Assembly: GCA_964489245.1 (NCBI GenBank)
Contig: CAZAXU010000024.1
Span: 1 to 33,244, forward strand
DNA length: 33,244 nucleotides
From: CAZAXU01 sp964489245
Lineage (GTDB): Bacteria; Bacteroidota; Bacteroidia; Flavobacteriales; Flavobacteriaceae
Direction: 5' to 3'
The position numbers were made by a program, and so were the translations under genes. Shown here piece after piece: positions 6,826 to 15,634 of the stretch (its first letter is position 1; each line of letters opens with the position of its first letter). Below the pieces are notes generated by a model. That model ran no database searches. It was not told the DNA's origin and saw nothing but the letters and a program-made list of their open reading frames with translations.

Positions 6826-8532
6826 ATGAAAAAAATATGCTTACCGTTAATTATTACTTTTCTCTTGCTTTCCTGCAAGAACCATGCAAAAAAAGTTGTT
6901 GAGGCAACAAAACACAAAACAAGCCCGACAGCAATGGTGGTTTCTGCACATCAGTTGGCAAATAAAGTTGGTATCGAGATTATGAAAAAAGGAGGAAATG
7001 CTGTTGATGCCATGGTGGCAACACAGTTTGCTCTTGCAGTGACCTATCCGCGTGCCGGAAATATTGGCGGCGGAGGTTTTATGGTTGTTAGAACTCCCGA
7101 TGGAAAGACAGATGCTATAGACTATAGAGAAATGGCACCAAATGCAGCAAACAAAGATATGTATTTGGACAAACAAGGCAATGTGATTTCCGGATTGAGC
7201 AGAAACGGCGGTTTGGCAGTGGGTGTGCCCGGAACGGTTGCCGGATTATATGCAGCTTGGAAAAAATACGGAAAAATTAAAAATTTCAGTACTTTGGTTA
7301 AGCCTGCTGTTGAATTGGCAAAAAACGGTTTTGAAATTTCCAGTGCGGAGGCCTACAGATTAAACAAATATCAAGCTGATTTCATCAAATATAATCCTGA
7401 AAATAAAGTATTCGTTAAAAAAGAAAAATGGAAAGCAGGAGATGTATTGTTACAAAAAGAATTGGCACACACTTTATCTCTGATTGCAGAAAAAGGACCG
7501 GCGGCTTTTTATGAAGGAGAAACAGCCCTGAAAATTGTAAACAAAATTACAAAACTAAAGGGAATTATGAGTTTAGAAGATCTAAAAGACTATAAAGCCA
7601 AATTCCGTACTCCTATAGAAATACCATATAAAAATTATAAAATTATTTCCATGCCTCCACCCTCAAGCGGGGGCATTGCACTCGGGCAACTTTTGAAAAT
7701 AAGTGAAGAATATCCGCTGAAAAAATGGGGATTCCAATCGCTTAAATCCATACATTTGATGGTTGAAGCAGAAAAAAGAGTTTATGCCGACAGGGCTAAG
7801 TATTTAGGAGATTCCGATTATTATCCCGTTCCGATAAACAAACTACTCAATGACGACTATCTCTGTGAAAGAATGAAAGATTTTTCCAAAAAAAAAGCTA
7901 CACAAATCGATAGTATATCACCAAAAAAAATAAAGCTTCAAAAAGAAAGTTTTGAGACCACACACACTTCTGTAGTTGACAAAAATCGTATGGCGGTTTC
8001 TGTGACAACTACGCTCAACTCAAACTTTGGTTCTAAAGTGCTTGTAGATGGCGCAGGTTTTTTTCTTAATAATGAAATGGATGATTTCAGTGCAAAACCC
8101 GGCATTCCCAATCAATTCGGTTTGATTGGTGCGGAGGCCAATTCAATTGCGCCTAGAAAACGAATGTTGAGCTCCATGACACCAAGCATTGTTGAAAAAG
8201 ACGGAAAATTGTTTATGGTATTAGGCTCTCCGGGGGGATCAACCATCATAACATCTGTATATCAAGTTATTATTAATGCAATTGAATATGATATGAATGT
8301 ATATGATGCTGTTCAACATAAAAGATTCCATCACCAGTTTCTGCCGAATCATATCATGTATGAAAAAGGAACTTTTTCAGATAGCCTGATGTTAAAATTA
8401 AAAAGTATGGGGCACAAGCTGAAACAAGTAAAAGCCCTAGGCTTGGTCAAAGCCATTATGCTCAGGCCCGACGGAAAACTGGAAGGCGCCGGAGATGAAA
8501 GAAGCATAGACGACGATGTGGAGGGTTATTAG
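6826..8532 (+). CDS. ggt: Gamma-glutamyltransferase, lipoprotein form
   Basis: A 568-residue enzyme that removes or transfers the gamma-glutamyl group of glutathione and related compounds outside the cytoplasm. The N-terminus MKKICLPLIITFLLLSC is a lipoprotein signal with the lipidated cysteine in LLSC, so it is probably anchored to a membrane. The glycine-rich GNIGGGGFM stretch and the autocleavage site TTHTSVVD, followed by VSVTTTLNSNFG, match the family. Processing before the threonine gives a large and a small subunit, and that threonine is the nucleophile. GSPGGSTI near the end of the small subunit is the oxyanion region. I used ATG 6826; an in-frame TTG at 6817 would put three residues before the lipoprotein signal. 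Confidence 0.93.
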   Translation: MKKICLPLIITFLLLSCKNHAKKVVEATKHKTSPTAMVVSAHQLANKVGIEIMKKGGNAVDAMVATQFALAVTYPRAGNIGGGGFMVVRTPDGKTDAIDYREMAPNAANKDMYLDKQGNVISGLSRNGGLAVGVPGTVAGLYAAWKKYGKIKNFSTLVKPAVELAKNGFEISSAEAYRLNKYQADFIKYNPENKVFVKKEKWKAGDVLLQKELAHTLSLIAEKGPAAFYEGETALKIVNKITKLKGIMSLEDLKDYKAKFRTPIEIPYKNYKIISMPPPSSGGIALGQLLKISEEYPLKKWGFQSLKSIHLMVEAEKRVYADRAKYLGDSDYYPVPINKLLNDDYLCERMKDFSKKKATQIDSISPKKIKLQKESFETTHTSVVDKNRMAVSVTTTLNSNFGSKVLVDGAGFFLNNEMDDFSAKPGIPNQFGLIGAEANSIAPRKRMLSSMTPSIVEKDGKLFMVLGSPGGSTIITSVYQVIINAIEYDMNVYDAVQHKRFHHQFLPNHIMYEKGTFSDSLMLKLKSMGHKLKQVKALGLVKAIMLRPDGKLEGAGDERSIDDDVEGY

Positions 8533-8622
8533 TCTTAAATTTATCATTTTAATTGACAACAGAAGGCTTTTATCGGACTGACTCGTACGTGACGGTGGTA
8601 TTAAATCTGAAAAGACTTTGCA

Positions 8623-9408
8623 TTAATCCCAATCCAATCCAACCTTGAATCGGTTTCTGAATAGGCGGAGTGTATCGAGATTGATTTCGGCATATAAAAT
8701 TCCTTCTTCAAAGGCGTTTTTTTGACCGATGATATTTCCTTGAGCATTCAAAACTTGGGTATCTCCGCTATGTATATTTTTTTTATCGTCCTCCCCTATT
8801 CTATTCACCCAAACTACATAAGCCTGATTTTCAATGGCTCTGGCTTTGAGCAGTGAACTATAAGCTTGTTTTCTGCTTTCCGGCCAGTTGGCAATATAAA
8901 TAATAGCATCATAAGCATAAGTATCATCTTTTTGATAATATGTATTTCTAGACCAAACGGGAAAGCGCAAATCATAGCAAATTTGCAATAAAAATTTAAA
9001 ACCTTGATGTTCAACAATAACACGTTGTGTTCCGGCTGTCATCACCAGATGTTCGTTGCCCATATGAAACAGATGATGTTTGTCATAATATTCAAAACCA
9101 GCATCCGGACGCATCCAATACATTCTGTTATAATATTTGTCAGCATATTCTGTTAAAATGCTGCCTATCATTGGTTTATCTAGAGCCTGAGACTTTTTTT
9201 TCAACCATTCAAAAGCGGTTTTTCCGGTTGGTTTTTCCAAATTATGAATATTCATAGTAAATCCGGTTGAAAACATTTCAGGAAGTATGACGATATCGGT
9301 ATCAGGAGAGAGTTTGGACAAAAGCTTATCGAATTTTTGAAGATTTGCCACCGTATCTTCCCAATATAAATCCGCTTGAATCAATGCTATTTTTATGGAA
9401 CGATTCAC
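8623..9408 (-). CDS. Nitrilase-superfamily omega-amidase (YafV/NIT2-like)
   Basis: A 261-residue carbon-nitrogen hydrolase. The catalytic triad is E44 (LPEMF), K110 (YYDKHHLF) and C144 (QICYDLRFP). The pattern and size fit YafV/NIT2 enzymes, which hydrolyse 2-oxoglutaramate and similar omega-amides. The start is GTG at 9408, immediately after the stop codon of the aminotransferase gene with no gap, so the two are almost certainly co-translated. Glutamine transaminases produce 2-oxoglutaramate and omega-amidase removes it, so the pairing supports a joint role. A general amidohydrolase is the alternative. Confidence 0.85.
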   Translation of the reverse strand: MNRSIKIALIQADLYWEDTVANLQKFDKLLSKLSPDTDIVILPEMFSTGFTMNIHNLEKPTGKTAFEWLKKKSQALDKPMIGSILTEYADKYYNRMYWMRPDAGFEYYDKHHLFHMGNEHLVMTAGTQRVIVEHQGFKFLLQICYDLRFPVWSRNTYYQKDDTYAYDAIIYIANWPESRKQAYSSLLKARAIENQAYVVWVNRIGEDDKKNIHSGDTQVLNAQGNIIGQKNAFEEGILYAEINLDTLRLFRNRFKVGLDWD

Positions 9409-10551
9409 TTATATTTTATTCAGAATTTCAGCGGCATGCTTCAAAGTATCCTGCTCCTTTGGGAAAGCAAAACGCAAAATCTGTTGGTTTTTTTTGTTAT
9501 GATAGAATGAAGAAACCGGAATGGAAGCCAAAGATTTTTCAATAGTCATCCATTGTGCAAATTCAAACTCATTCTCATCGGAAATATTACTGTAGTCCAA
9601 GAGCTGAAAATAGGTGCCGTGTGTAGGAATCACTTTAAAACGAGAACCTTGAATAGCTTTTATAAAGAAATCTCTTTTTTCTTGATAGAATTTAGGAAGA
9701 GATAGATAATTCTTTTCGTTTTGAAGATATTCTGCTAAAGCATATTGAATAGGCGTGTTCACTGAAAATACATTGAACTGATGCACTTTTCTGAACTCAT
9801 TCATCAAAGCATCAGGAGCCACCACATAACCCATTTTCCAGCCTGTTGCATGAAAAGTTTTTCCAAAGGAAAACACGGCAAGTGTTCGTGCAAACAAATC
9901 TCCGAATTTTAAGGCGGACTGATGTTGAAAATCATCAAAAATAATATGCTCATAGACTTCATCACTAATCACGATGATATCCGTATCTCTTGTGATTTCT
10001 TCCAAACGAATCATATCTTCAGCTTCAAAAATAAATCCCCCGGGATTGTTTGGCGTATTGATAATAATCATCTTTGTTTTGTATGAAATCAGTTTTTTGA
10101 CTTCATCCCAATTGATTTTAAAATCAGGAGCATCCAACGAGATATATTCCGGAATTCCTCCGTTTAGTTTCACAGCCGGACTATAAGAATCATAAGCCGG
10201 TTCAAAAATAATAGCTTCATCACCTTCTCCGATAAAAGCAGATATCACCGTATATAATGCTTGCGTGGCGCCTGCTGTGATTGTGATTTCCGTATCAGGA
10301 TTAATCTCGGTACCGTATAATTTATAAATTTTTTGAGCAATAGCCGTTCTCAATTCCGGAACGCCCGGCATAGGTGCATATTGATTTTTGTCTGCTAACA
10401 TATATTTATGAATCAATTCAATAAGTTCTCTTGAGACCTGAAAGTCAGGAAAACCTTGTGATAGATTGATGGCATTATGTTGATTGGCTAGACCGGACAT
10501 CACGGCAAAAATAGATGTCTCTGTATATGGCAACTTACTCTTTATATGCAT
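9409..10551 (-). CDS. PLP-dependent aminotransferase, methionine/glutamine type (YbdL-like)
   Basis: A 380-residue class I aminotransferase. Visible elements are GATQALY (94-100), NTPNNPGG (165-172), the SDEVY motif with D197 and Y200, and the PLP lysine K231 in SFGKTFHATGWKMGY. The sequence resembles YbdL and KAT-type enzymes that use methionine, glutamine or aromatic amino acids. Its partner omega-amidase begins directly after the stop codon. Together they probably reaminate keto acids such as 2-oxo-4-methylthiobutyrate at the expense of glutamine. The substrate is inferred from the pairing and cannot be read from the sequence alone. It diverges from uvrA. Confidence 0.85.
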   Translation of the reverse strand: MHIKSKLPYTETSIFAVMSGLANQHNAINLSQGFPDFQVSRELIELIHKYMLADKNQYAPMPGVPELRTAIAQKIYKLYGTEINPDTEITITAGATQALYTVISAFIGEGDEAIIFEPAYDSYSPAVKLNGGIPEYISLDAPDFKINWDEVKKLISYKTKMIIINTPNNPGGFIFEAEDMIRLEEITRDTDIIVISDEVYEHIIFDDFQHQSALKFGDLFARTLAVFSFGKTFHATGWKMGYVVAPDALMNEFRKVHQFNVFSVNTPIQYALAEYLQNEKNYLSLPKFYQEKRDFFIKAIQGSRFKVIPTHGTYFQLLDYSNISDENEFEFAQWMTIEKSLASIPVSSFYHNKKNQQILRFAFPKEQDTLKHAAEILNKI

Positions 10552-10692
10552 ATTTTATATCTTATAAATGATAATCACGTAAAAATATAATTTTTATGTC
10601 AAAAATTCATTAAATATATAGAAAATCTTTCTTTTTATTTTTTGCAATGCTGACAATCCATAACTTATATCTAAAATCTCACGAATTTATTT

Positions 10693-10700
10693 TATCTTTG
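10693..10700 (+). promoter_or_regulatory. -7 promoter element for uvrA
   Basis: TATCTTTG is a perfect match to TAnnTTTG. No clear -33 TTG is visible at the usual distance. Its position means the transcript starts close to 10706, so translation must begin at ATG 10718 and not at the in-frame GTG at 10700, which lies inside the promoter. Confidence 0.6.
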
Positions 10701-10717
10701 TGGCTTATGCAATTTTG

Positions 10718-13546
10718 ATGGCAAAAAAACAGGAAAACATAGAAATATACGGTGCTCGAGAGCATAACCTTAAAAATTTAGAACTTAAAATTCCGAGAAA
10801 AAAATTGGTGGTAATCACCGGTTTGAGCGGTAGTGGAAAATCTTCTTTGGCATTTGACACAATTTATGCCGAGGGACAACGCAGATTTATCGAAACATTT
10901 TCTGCCTATGCACGACAATTCTTAGGCGGATTAAACCGCCCCGATGTGGATAAGATAGACGGTCTTTCTCCCGTGATTTCGATTGAACAAAAAACCACTA
11001 ATAAAAATCCGCGTTCAACCGTTGGCACCGTTACTGAAATATATGATTTTTTGCGATTGCTTTATGCAAAAATAGGCGAAGCCTACTCTTACAATACCGG
11101 AGAAAAAATGGTAAGTTATTCAGAAAAAGAAATACGCGAATTAATTCTGAAAGACTATAATAATAAAAGCGTTTCACTTTTGGCTCCTGTTGTAAAATCA
11201 AGAAAAGGGCATTATAAAGAACTTTTTAGAAAAATTGCACATCAGGGCTTTTTGCGCGTTCGTGTAGATGGAAAAGTTCAAGAAATTGTCAAGAATATGC
11301 AAGTTGAACGCTATAAAACACATGATATAGAAATACTGGTTGACCGTCTGGAAATTTCAGAAAAAGACACCAAAAGATTGGCATCCAGCATAGAAACAGC
11401 CTTGCATCATGGAAATCATATGTTGATGGTTCTGGATGAAGAAACCGATAAGGTCAGATATTTCAGTAAAAACCTGATGTGTCCATCTACAGGAATTGCA
11501 TATCCTGTTCCTGAGCCTAATTCTTTTTCTTTTAATTCTCCCAAAGGTGCTTGTCCAAAATGCAAAGGTTTGGGAATGGTGCAAGAAGTGGATGTTGACA
11601 AAGTGATTCCCAACCTGAAAATTTCAATCAAAAAGGGGGGCATTGCAGCATTGGGACCTTACAAAAATTCATGGATTTTTAAACAATTGGAAATGATTGC
11701 CAAACGCCATGACTTTAAACTGGACACTCCGATTGAAAAAATACCAAAAGAAGCTTTAAACACAATTCTTTATGGTGCTGATGAACATTTTGAAGTGTTT
11801 TCCAAAGTTTTGGGTGTGACACAAGACTATCATATTAAATTTGAGGGAATTGTAAATTTTATAGAGAAACAATATGAGGAAAGAACATCAAAATCAATTA
11901 CAAGATGGGCAAAATCCTTCATGACGGAAAAAGACTGTGAAGTTTGTAGAGGCAGCAGATTGAAAAAAGAATCTTCACATTTTAAAATTAAAGACAAAAC
12001 CATTGTAGACTTGGCTCAAATGGATATTGATGAGCTGGCGGAATGGTTTGTGGATATTGAGCAATATTTGAATACAAAACAATTAAAAATTGCTGAAGAA
12101 TTGCTCAAGGAAATCAGAAGCAGAATCGGATTTATGTTGGATGTAGGCTTGAATTATCTATCGCTGTTCAGAACATCTAAATCTTTGTCCGGCGGAGAAT
12201 CACAACGCATCAGATTGGCATCTCAAATAGGTGCGCAATTGGTCAATGTGCTTTATGTTTTGGATGAGCCCAGCATAGGTTTGCATCAAAGAGATAATGA
12301 AAGACTTATAGAATCATTGGAACAACTCCGAGACATTGGAAATTCGGTGATTGTGGTGGAACACGATAGAGATACAATGGAAAAAGCCGATTTCATTATA
12401 GACATGGGTCCCTTTGCAGGTAAGCACGGTGGAGAAATTGTTGCTATGGGAAATTTTGACGATATTAAAAAATCAAACTCTCTTACGGCAGCATACCTCA
12501 ACGGAACAAAAAAAATAGAAACGCCGAGAACCAGACGCAAGGGAAATGGAAAATTTATCACCCTGAAAGGAGCATCAGGCAATAATTTAAAAAATGTAAA
12601 TTTAAAACTGCCGCTCGGCACACTTGTTTGTGTGACGGGTGTTTCGGGAAGTGGAAAATCAACACTAATCAATGAAACTTTATATCCTATCTTGAATAAA
12701 AAAATCTATAAAGGTGTCAAGGAACCTCTAGCCTATCAAAAAATTAAAGGAGTTGAAAATATTGATAAAATCATTGATATCGACCAGAGTCCGATTGGAA
12801 GAAGTTCCAGATCAAATCCGGCAACATATACCGGTGTTTTTCAAGAAATTAGAAATTTATTCACTCAAACTCCTGAGGCGCAAATTCGTGGCTATAAACC
12901 CGGGAGATTTTCTTTCAATGTCAAAGATGGACGCTGTCCGACCTGTGAAGGTGCAGGTATTAAAACCATTGAAATGAATTTATTGCCCGATGTGCAGGTC
13001 ACTTGTGAAACTTGCCAAGGAAAGAGATTTAACCGAGAAACTTTGGAAGTGCGTTATAAAGGAAAATCAATCTCTGATGTTTTGGATATGACCATCAATG
13101 AAAGTGTCAAGTTTTTTGAACCAATTCCGAAAATATACAGAAAGCTCAAAACTTTGCAAGATGTCGGTATGGGCTATATCACTTTAGGGCAGCCTGCTCC
13201 AACCCTGTCAGGTGGAGAAGCGCAGCGAGTAAAATTGGCAACGGAATTGTCTAAAAAAGACACCGGAAAAACTTTATACATTCTCGATGAGCCTACAACA
13301 GGATTGCATTTTGAAGATATTAATATTCTGATGAAAGTTATTCAAGAATTGGTTGACAGAGGCAATACGGTGGTGATTATCGAGCATAATATGGATGTGA
13401 TTAAACTGGCAGATTGGATTGTTGATTTGGGTCCTGAAGGCGGTAAAAAAGGAGGCAAAATTGTTTTTGCCGGAATACCTGAACAAATTATCAAAAGCAG
13501 AAAATCCTATACGGGAAAATTTCTCAAAGATTTGATTTTTAGCTAA
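10718..13546 (+). CDS. uvrA: Excinuclease ABC subunit A (UvrA)
   Basis: A 942-residue DNA-damage recognition ATPase of nucleotide excision repair, the same length as typical UvrA. Two ATP-binding halves are visible: Walker A GLSGSGKSS (35-43) with signature LSGGESQRIRLASQ, and Walker A GVSGSGKST with signature LSGGEAQRVKLATEL. The C-terminal zinc module CPTCEGAG ... CETCQGKR is intact. The first zinc module is incomplete: where CxxC is expected there is CPSTG (C255, T258), while its second half (C279, C282) is present. uvrB and uvrC are not in the window. No strong terminator is visible in the 155 nt after the gene. Confidence 0.96.
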   Translation: MAKKQENIEIYGAREHNLKNLELKIPRKKLVVITGLSGSGKSSLAFDTIYAEGQRRFIETFSAYARQFLGGLNRPDVDKIDGLSPVISIEQKTTNKNPRSTVGTVTEIYDFLRLLYAKIGEAYSYNTGEKMVSYSEKEIRELILKDYNNKSVSLLAPVVKSRKGHYKELFRKIAHQGFLRVRVDGKVQEIVKNMQVERYKTHDIEILVDRLEISEKDTKRLASSIETALHHGNHMLMVLDEETDKVRYFSKNLMCPSTGIAYPVPEPNSFSFNSPKGACPKCKGLGMVQEVDVDKVIPNLKISIKKGGIAALGPYKNSWIFKQLEMIAKRHDFKLDTPIEKIPKEALNTILYGADEHFEVFSKVLGVTQDYHIKFEGIVNFIEKQYEERTSKSITRWAKSFMTEKDCEVCRGSRLKKESSHFKIKDKTIVDLAQMDIDELAEWFVDIEQYLNTKQLKIAEELLKEIRSRIGFMLDVGLNYLSLFRTSKSLSGGESQRIRLASQIGAQLVNVLYVLDEPSIGLHQRDNERLIESLEQLRDIGNSVIVVEHDRDTMEKADFIIDMGPFAGKHGGEIVAMGNFDDIKKSNSLTAAYLNGTKKIETPRTRRKGNGKFITLKGASGNNLKNVNLKLPLGTLVCVTGVSGSGKSTLINETLYPILNKKIYKGVKEPLAYQKIKGVENIDKIIDIDQSPIGRSSRSNPATYTGVFQEIRNLFTQTPEAQIRGYKPGRFSFNVKDGRCPTCEGAGIKTIEMNLLPDVQVTCETCQGKRFNRETLEVRYKGKSISDVLDMTINESVKFFEPIPKIYRKLKTLQDVGMGYITLGQPAPTLSGGEAQRVKLATELSKKDTGKTLYILDEPTTGLHFEDINILMKVIQELVDRGNTVVIIEHNMDVIKLADWIVDLGPEGGKKGGKIVFAGIPEQIIKSRKSYTGKFLKDLIFS

Positions 13547-13701
13547 TTGTTAAATTTTTATAAAGAAGATAACAACTCGATTTTTGCAAGTAACAGCTAA
13601 ATACTACATCTGCAGAAATACTATTTTGGACAAAAAAGATTAAGAAGTGAAACCTTAGCTATTTTTTAGGTAACTTAGCGGTTCGAAAAAATGTAAAAGA
13701 T

Positions 13702-14394
13702 ATGAATGCAAAAAAAGTAAAACAAAAGAATTGGAATGAAATAAAAAGTAATGATTCATGGCAAATCTTTAAAGTGATGTCTGAGTTTGTAGAAGGTTTT
13801 GAAAAGATGAATAAAATAGGTCCTTCTGTGACTATATTCGGTTCTGCCAGAACGAAAAAAGAAGCATTACATTATAAACAAGCTCAAAAAATCGCAAAAA
13901 AATTAGCGCAAAGCGGATATGGAATTATATCAGGAGGGGGACCCGGAATTATGGAAGCAGCAAACAGAGGGGCACAAAAAGGAAAAGGCGCTTCTGCCGG
14001 ATTGAATATCGTATTGCCGTTTGAGCAAGAGGCAAATCCTTATATAGATGCCGATAAGCTGGTTGATTTCAACTATTTCTTTGTCAGAAAAGTAATGTTT
14101 GTGAAATATGCACAAGCTTTTGTGGTCATGCCGGGTGGTTTTGGAACTTTAGATGAGTTTTTTGAGGCAATCACTTTAATTCAAACCAAGAAAATAGAAA
14201 AATTCCCTATTATTTTGTTCGATACAAACTATTGGAATGGATTGATTGAATGGATTAAAACGAAATTAAGAGATGAATATCAATATATCAGTCCGAACGA
14301 TTTAGACTTAATTCAGACGACCGATGATATTGATGAAGTGGTCAGAATTATTGATAAATTCTATAAAAAACAAATTTTACGTCCGAATTTCTAG
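13702..14394 (+). CDS. LOG-family nucleoside 5'-monophosphate phosphoribohydrolase (TIGR00730)
   Basis: A 230-residue Rossmann-fold protein. The family motif PGGFGTLDEFFE and the upstream SGGGPGIMEAANRGA loop place it in the LOG/YgdH group, often mis-called lysine decarboxylase. Members cleave the base from nucleoside monophosphates, including cytokinin ribotides in some organisms. The physiological substrate here cannot be read from the sequence. It is followed after 4 nt by the secreted EEP-fold protein, so they are probably co-transcribed. The upstream 155 nt shows no convincing -7 element. Confidence 0.85.
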   Translation: MNAKKVKQKNWNEIKSNDSWQIFKVMSEFVEGFEKMNKIGPSVTIFGSARTKKEALHYKQAQKIAKKLAQSGYGIISGGGPGIMEAANRGAQKGKGASAGLNIVLPFEQEANPYIDADKLVDFNYFFVRKVMFVKYAQAFVVMPGGFGTLDEFFEAITLIQTKKIEKFPIILFDTNYWNGLIEWIKTKLRDEYQYISPNDLDLIQTTDDIDEVVRIIDKFYKKQILRPNF

Positions 14395-14398
14395 TGAG

Positions 14399-15634
14399 AT
14401 GTTGAAAAAACTATTTTTCTATGCACTGCTGATTTTTCTTGGATATCAGTCAGTCGGACAAATAAATCTCAGGTTGATGAGTTATAATCTGTTGCATTAT
14501 CCCACGGGAACAGGATATAGCAGAAAAACACATCTCAAATATGTTGTGAATTCTTATCATCCCGATTTATTTATGGTTTGTGAATTAGAAAGTCAATCGG
14601 GATCAAATGAAATATTGAACTATGTTTTGGCAACACCGGACAATCGATATGCCGCAGCAACTTTTCACTACAACAGTTCCAGCACTTATCAGGAATTGCA
14701 ACAAATGGTTTATTATAATGCTCAGAAATTGGAACTGGTCGGCGAAACCTATTTGTTGGCATATGTTAGAGACATCAACCATTATACCTTTAAACTGAGA
14801 ACGCAAGAAGCATCATCTACACCGGTTTTTATAGATGTTTATGTTGCTCACTTCAAGTCTAGCGGTGGCACGAACAATGAAAATACAAGGCGCGACATGG
14901 CTCAGGTTTTTACCGATGACTTGTACAATATTCCAAGCGGTCATCATGTGGTTTTTGCAGGAGATTTTAATTTATATCGTTCAACAGAACCGGCCTATCA
15001 AGAATTGATGAATACCGCAAATGCAATTGTGATGAAAGATCCTGTAAATCGAGCAGGATATTGGCACAACAACTCATCTTTTCAAGATATTCATTCACAA
15101 TCAACCCATGTAAATGGAGATAATACTTTTGTTGGAGGCGGACTTGATGACAGGTTCGATTTTATTTTATTATCAAATCAAACGTTTTCTGCTCCTGAAT
15201 TGCATTATGTTTCGAATTCATATGCCGTCTATGGAAATAATGGAAATTGTTTTAATAAAGCCATTACAAATTCTTCTTGTTCAGGCAATTTTGATACTGT
15301 TCTAAGAGGGCATTTATATGATACAAGTGATCATCTTCCGGTGGTTTTAGAACTACAGAGCAACCAAACTCCACTATCGATAAATACTTATTATGCCAAC
15401 AACACTTATCGAATCAATGAAGGAAATATCATAAAAAATTATATTTCAATCAGCCCTAAAAATTACGAAAAATTACATTTGAGAATTTTGAATATATTAG
15501 GGCAGGAATTGCTTGATGTTCAAGAATATACAGGAGAGAAAATATTTGTAGGGCAAATGAAACAGGGAATTTATTTTCTAAATGTTGAATACAAAAATAC
15601 ATATCAAATCATCAGATTTATCAAGGAGAATTAA
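14399..15634 (+). CDS. Secreted endonuclease/exonuclease/phosphatase-fold protein with T9SS sorting tail
   Basis: A 411-residue protein starting at ATG 14399, four bases after the previous stop codon. The N-terminus MLKKLFFYALLIFLGYQSVGQ is a signal peptide. The core is an EEP-superfamily domain (about 22-325) with SYNLLHY, CELE, GDFNLYRSTEP, DRFDFILL and SDHLPVVLEL, which supply the metal-binding and catalytic Asn, Glu, Asp-x-Asn and Asp-His. The last 75 or so residues contain LHLRILNILGQELLDVQ and GIYFLNVE, typical of the type A C-terminal domain that directs cargo through the type IX secretion system. It is therefore probably exported to the surface or medium as a nuclease or phosphodiesterase. 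The exact substrate is unknown. The gene overlaps the next one by 53 bases. Confidence 0.87.
   Translation: MLKKLFFYALLIFLGYQSVGQINLRLMSYNLLHYPTGTGYSRKTHLKYVVNSYHPDLFMVCELESQSGSNEILNYVLATPDNRYAAATFHYNSSSTYQELQQMVYYNAQKLELVGETYLLAYVRDINHYTFKLRTQEASSTPVFIDVYVAHFKSSGGTNNENTRRDMAQVFTDDLYNIPSGHHVVFAGDFNLYRSTEPAYQELMNTANAIVMKDPVNRAGYWHNNSSFQDIHSQSTHVNGDNTFVGGGLDDRFDFILLSNQTFSAPELHYVSNSYAVYGNNGNCFNKAITNSSCSGNFDTVLRGHLYDTSDHLPVVLELQSNQTPLSINTYYANNTYRINEGNIIKNYISISPKNYEKLHLRILNILGQELLDVQEYTGEKIFVGQMKQGIYFLNVEYKNTYQIIRFIKEN

Noticed and set aside
8533..8622. tRNA or terminator between ggt and the amidase gene
   Set aside because: No cloverleaf pattern, no CCA end and no stem longer than a few bases; only a short CGTACG palindrome was seen.
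13547..13701. Promoter or terminator in the uvrA-LOG gap
   Set aside because: The best -7 candidate (TAACTTAG) is imperfect and lacks a -33 partner, and no convincing hairpin is present.
13702..14394. Lysine decarboxylase
   Set aside because: The PGGxGTxxE motif belongs to the LOG phosphoribohydrolases; the decarboxylase name is an old mis-annotation.
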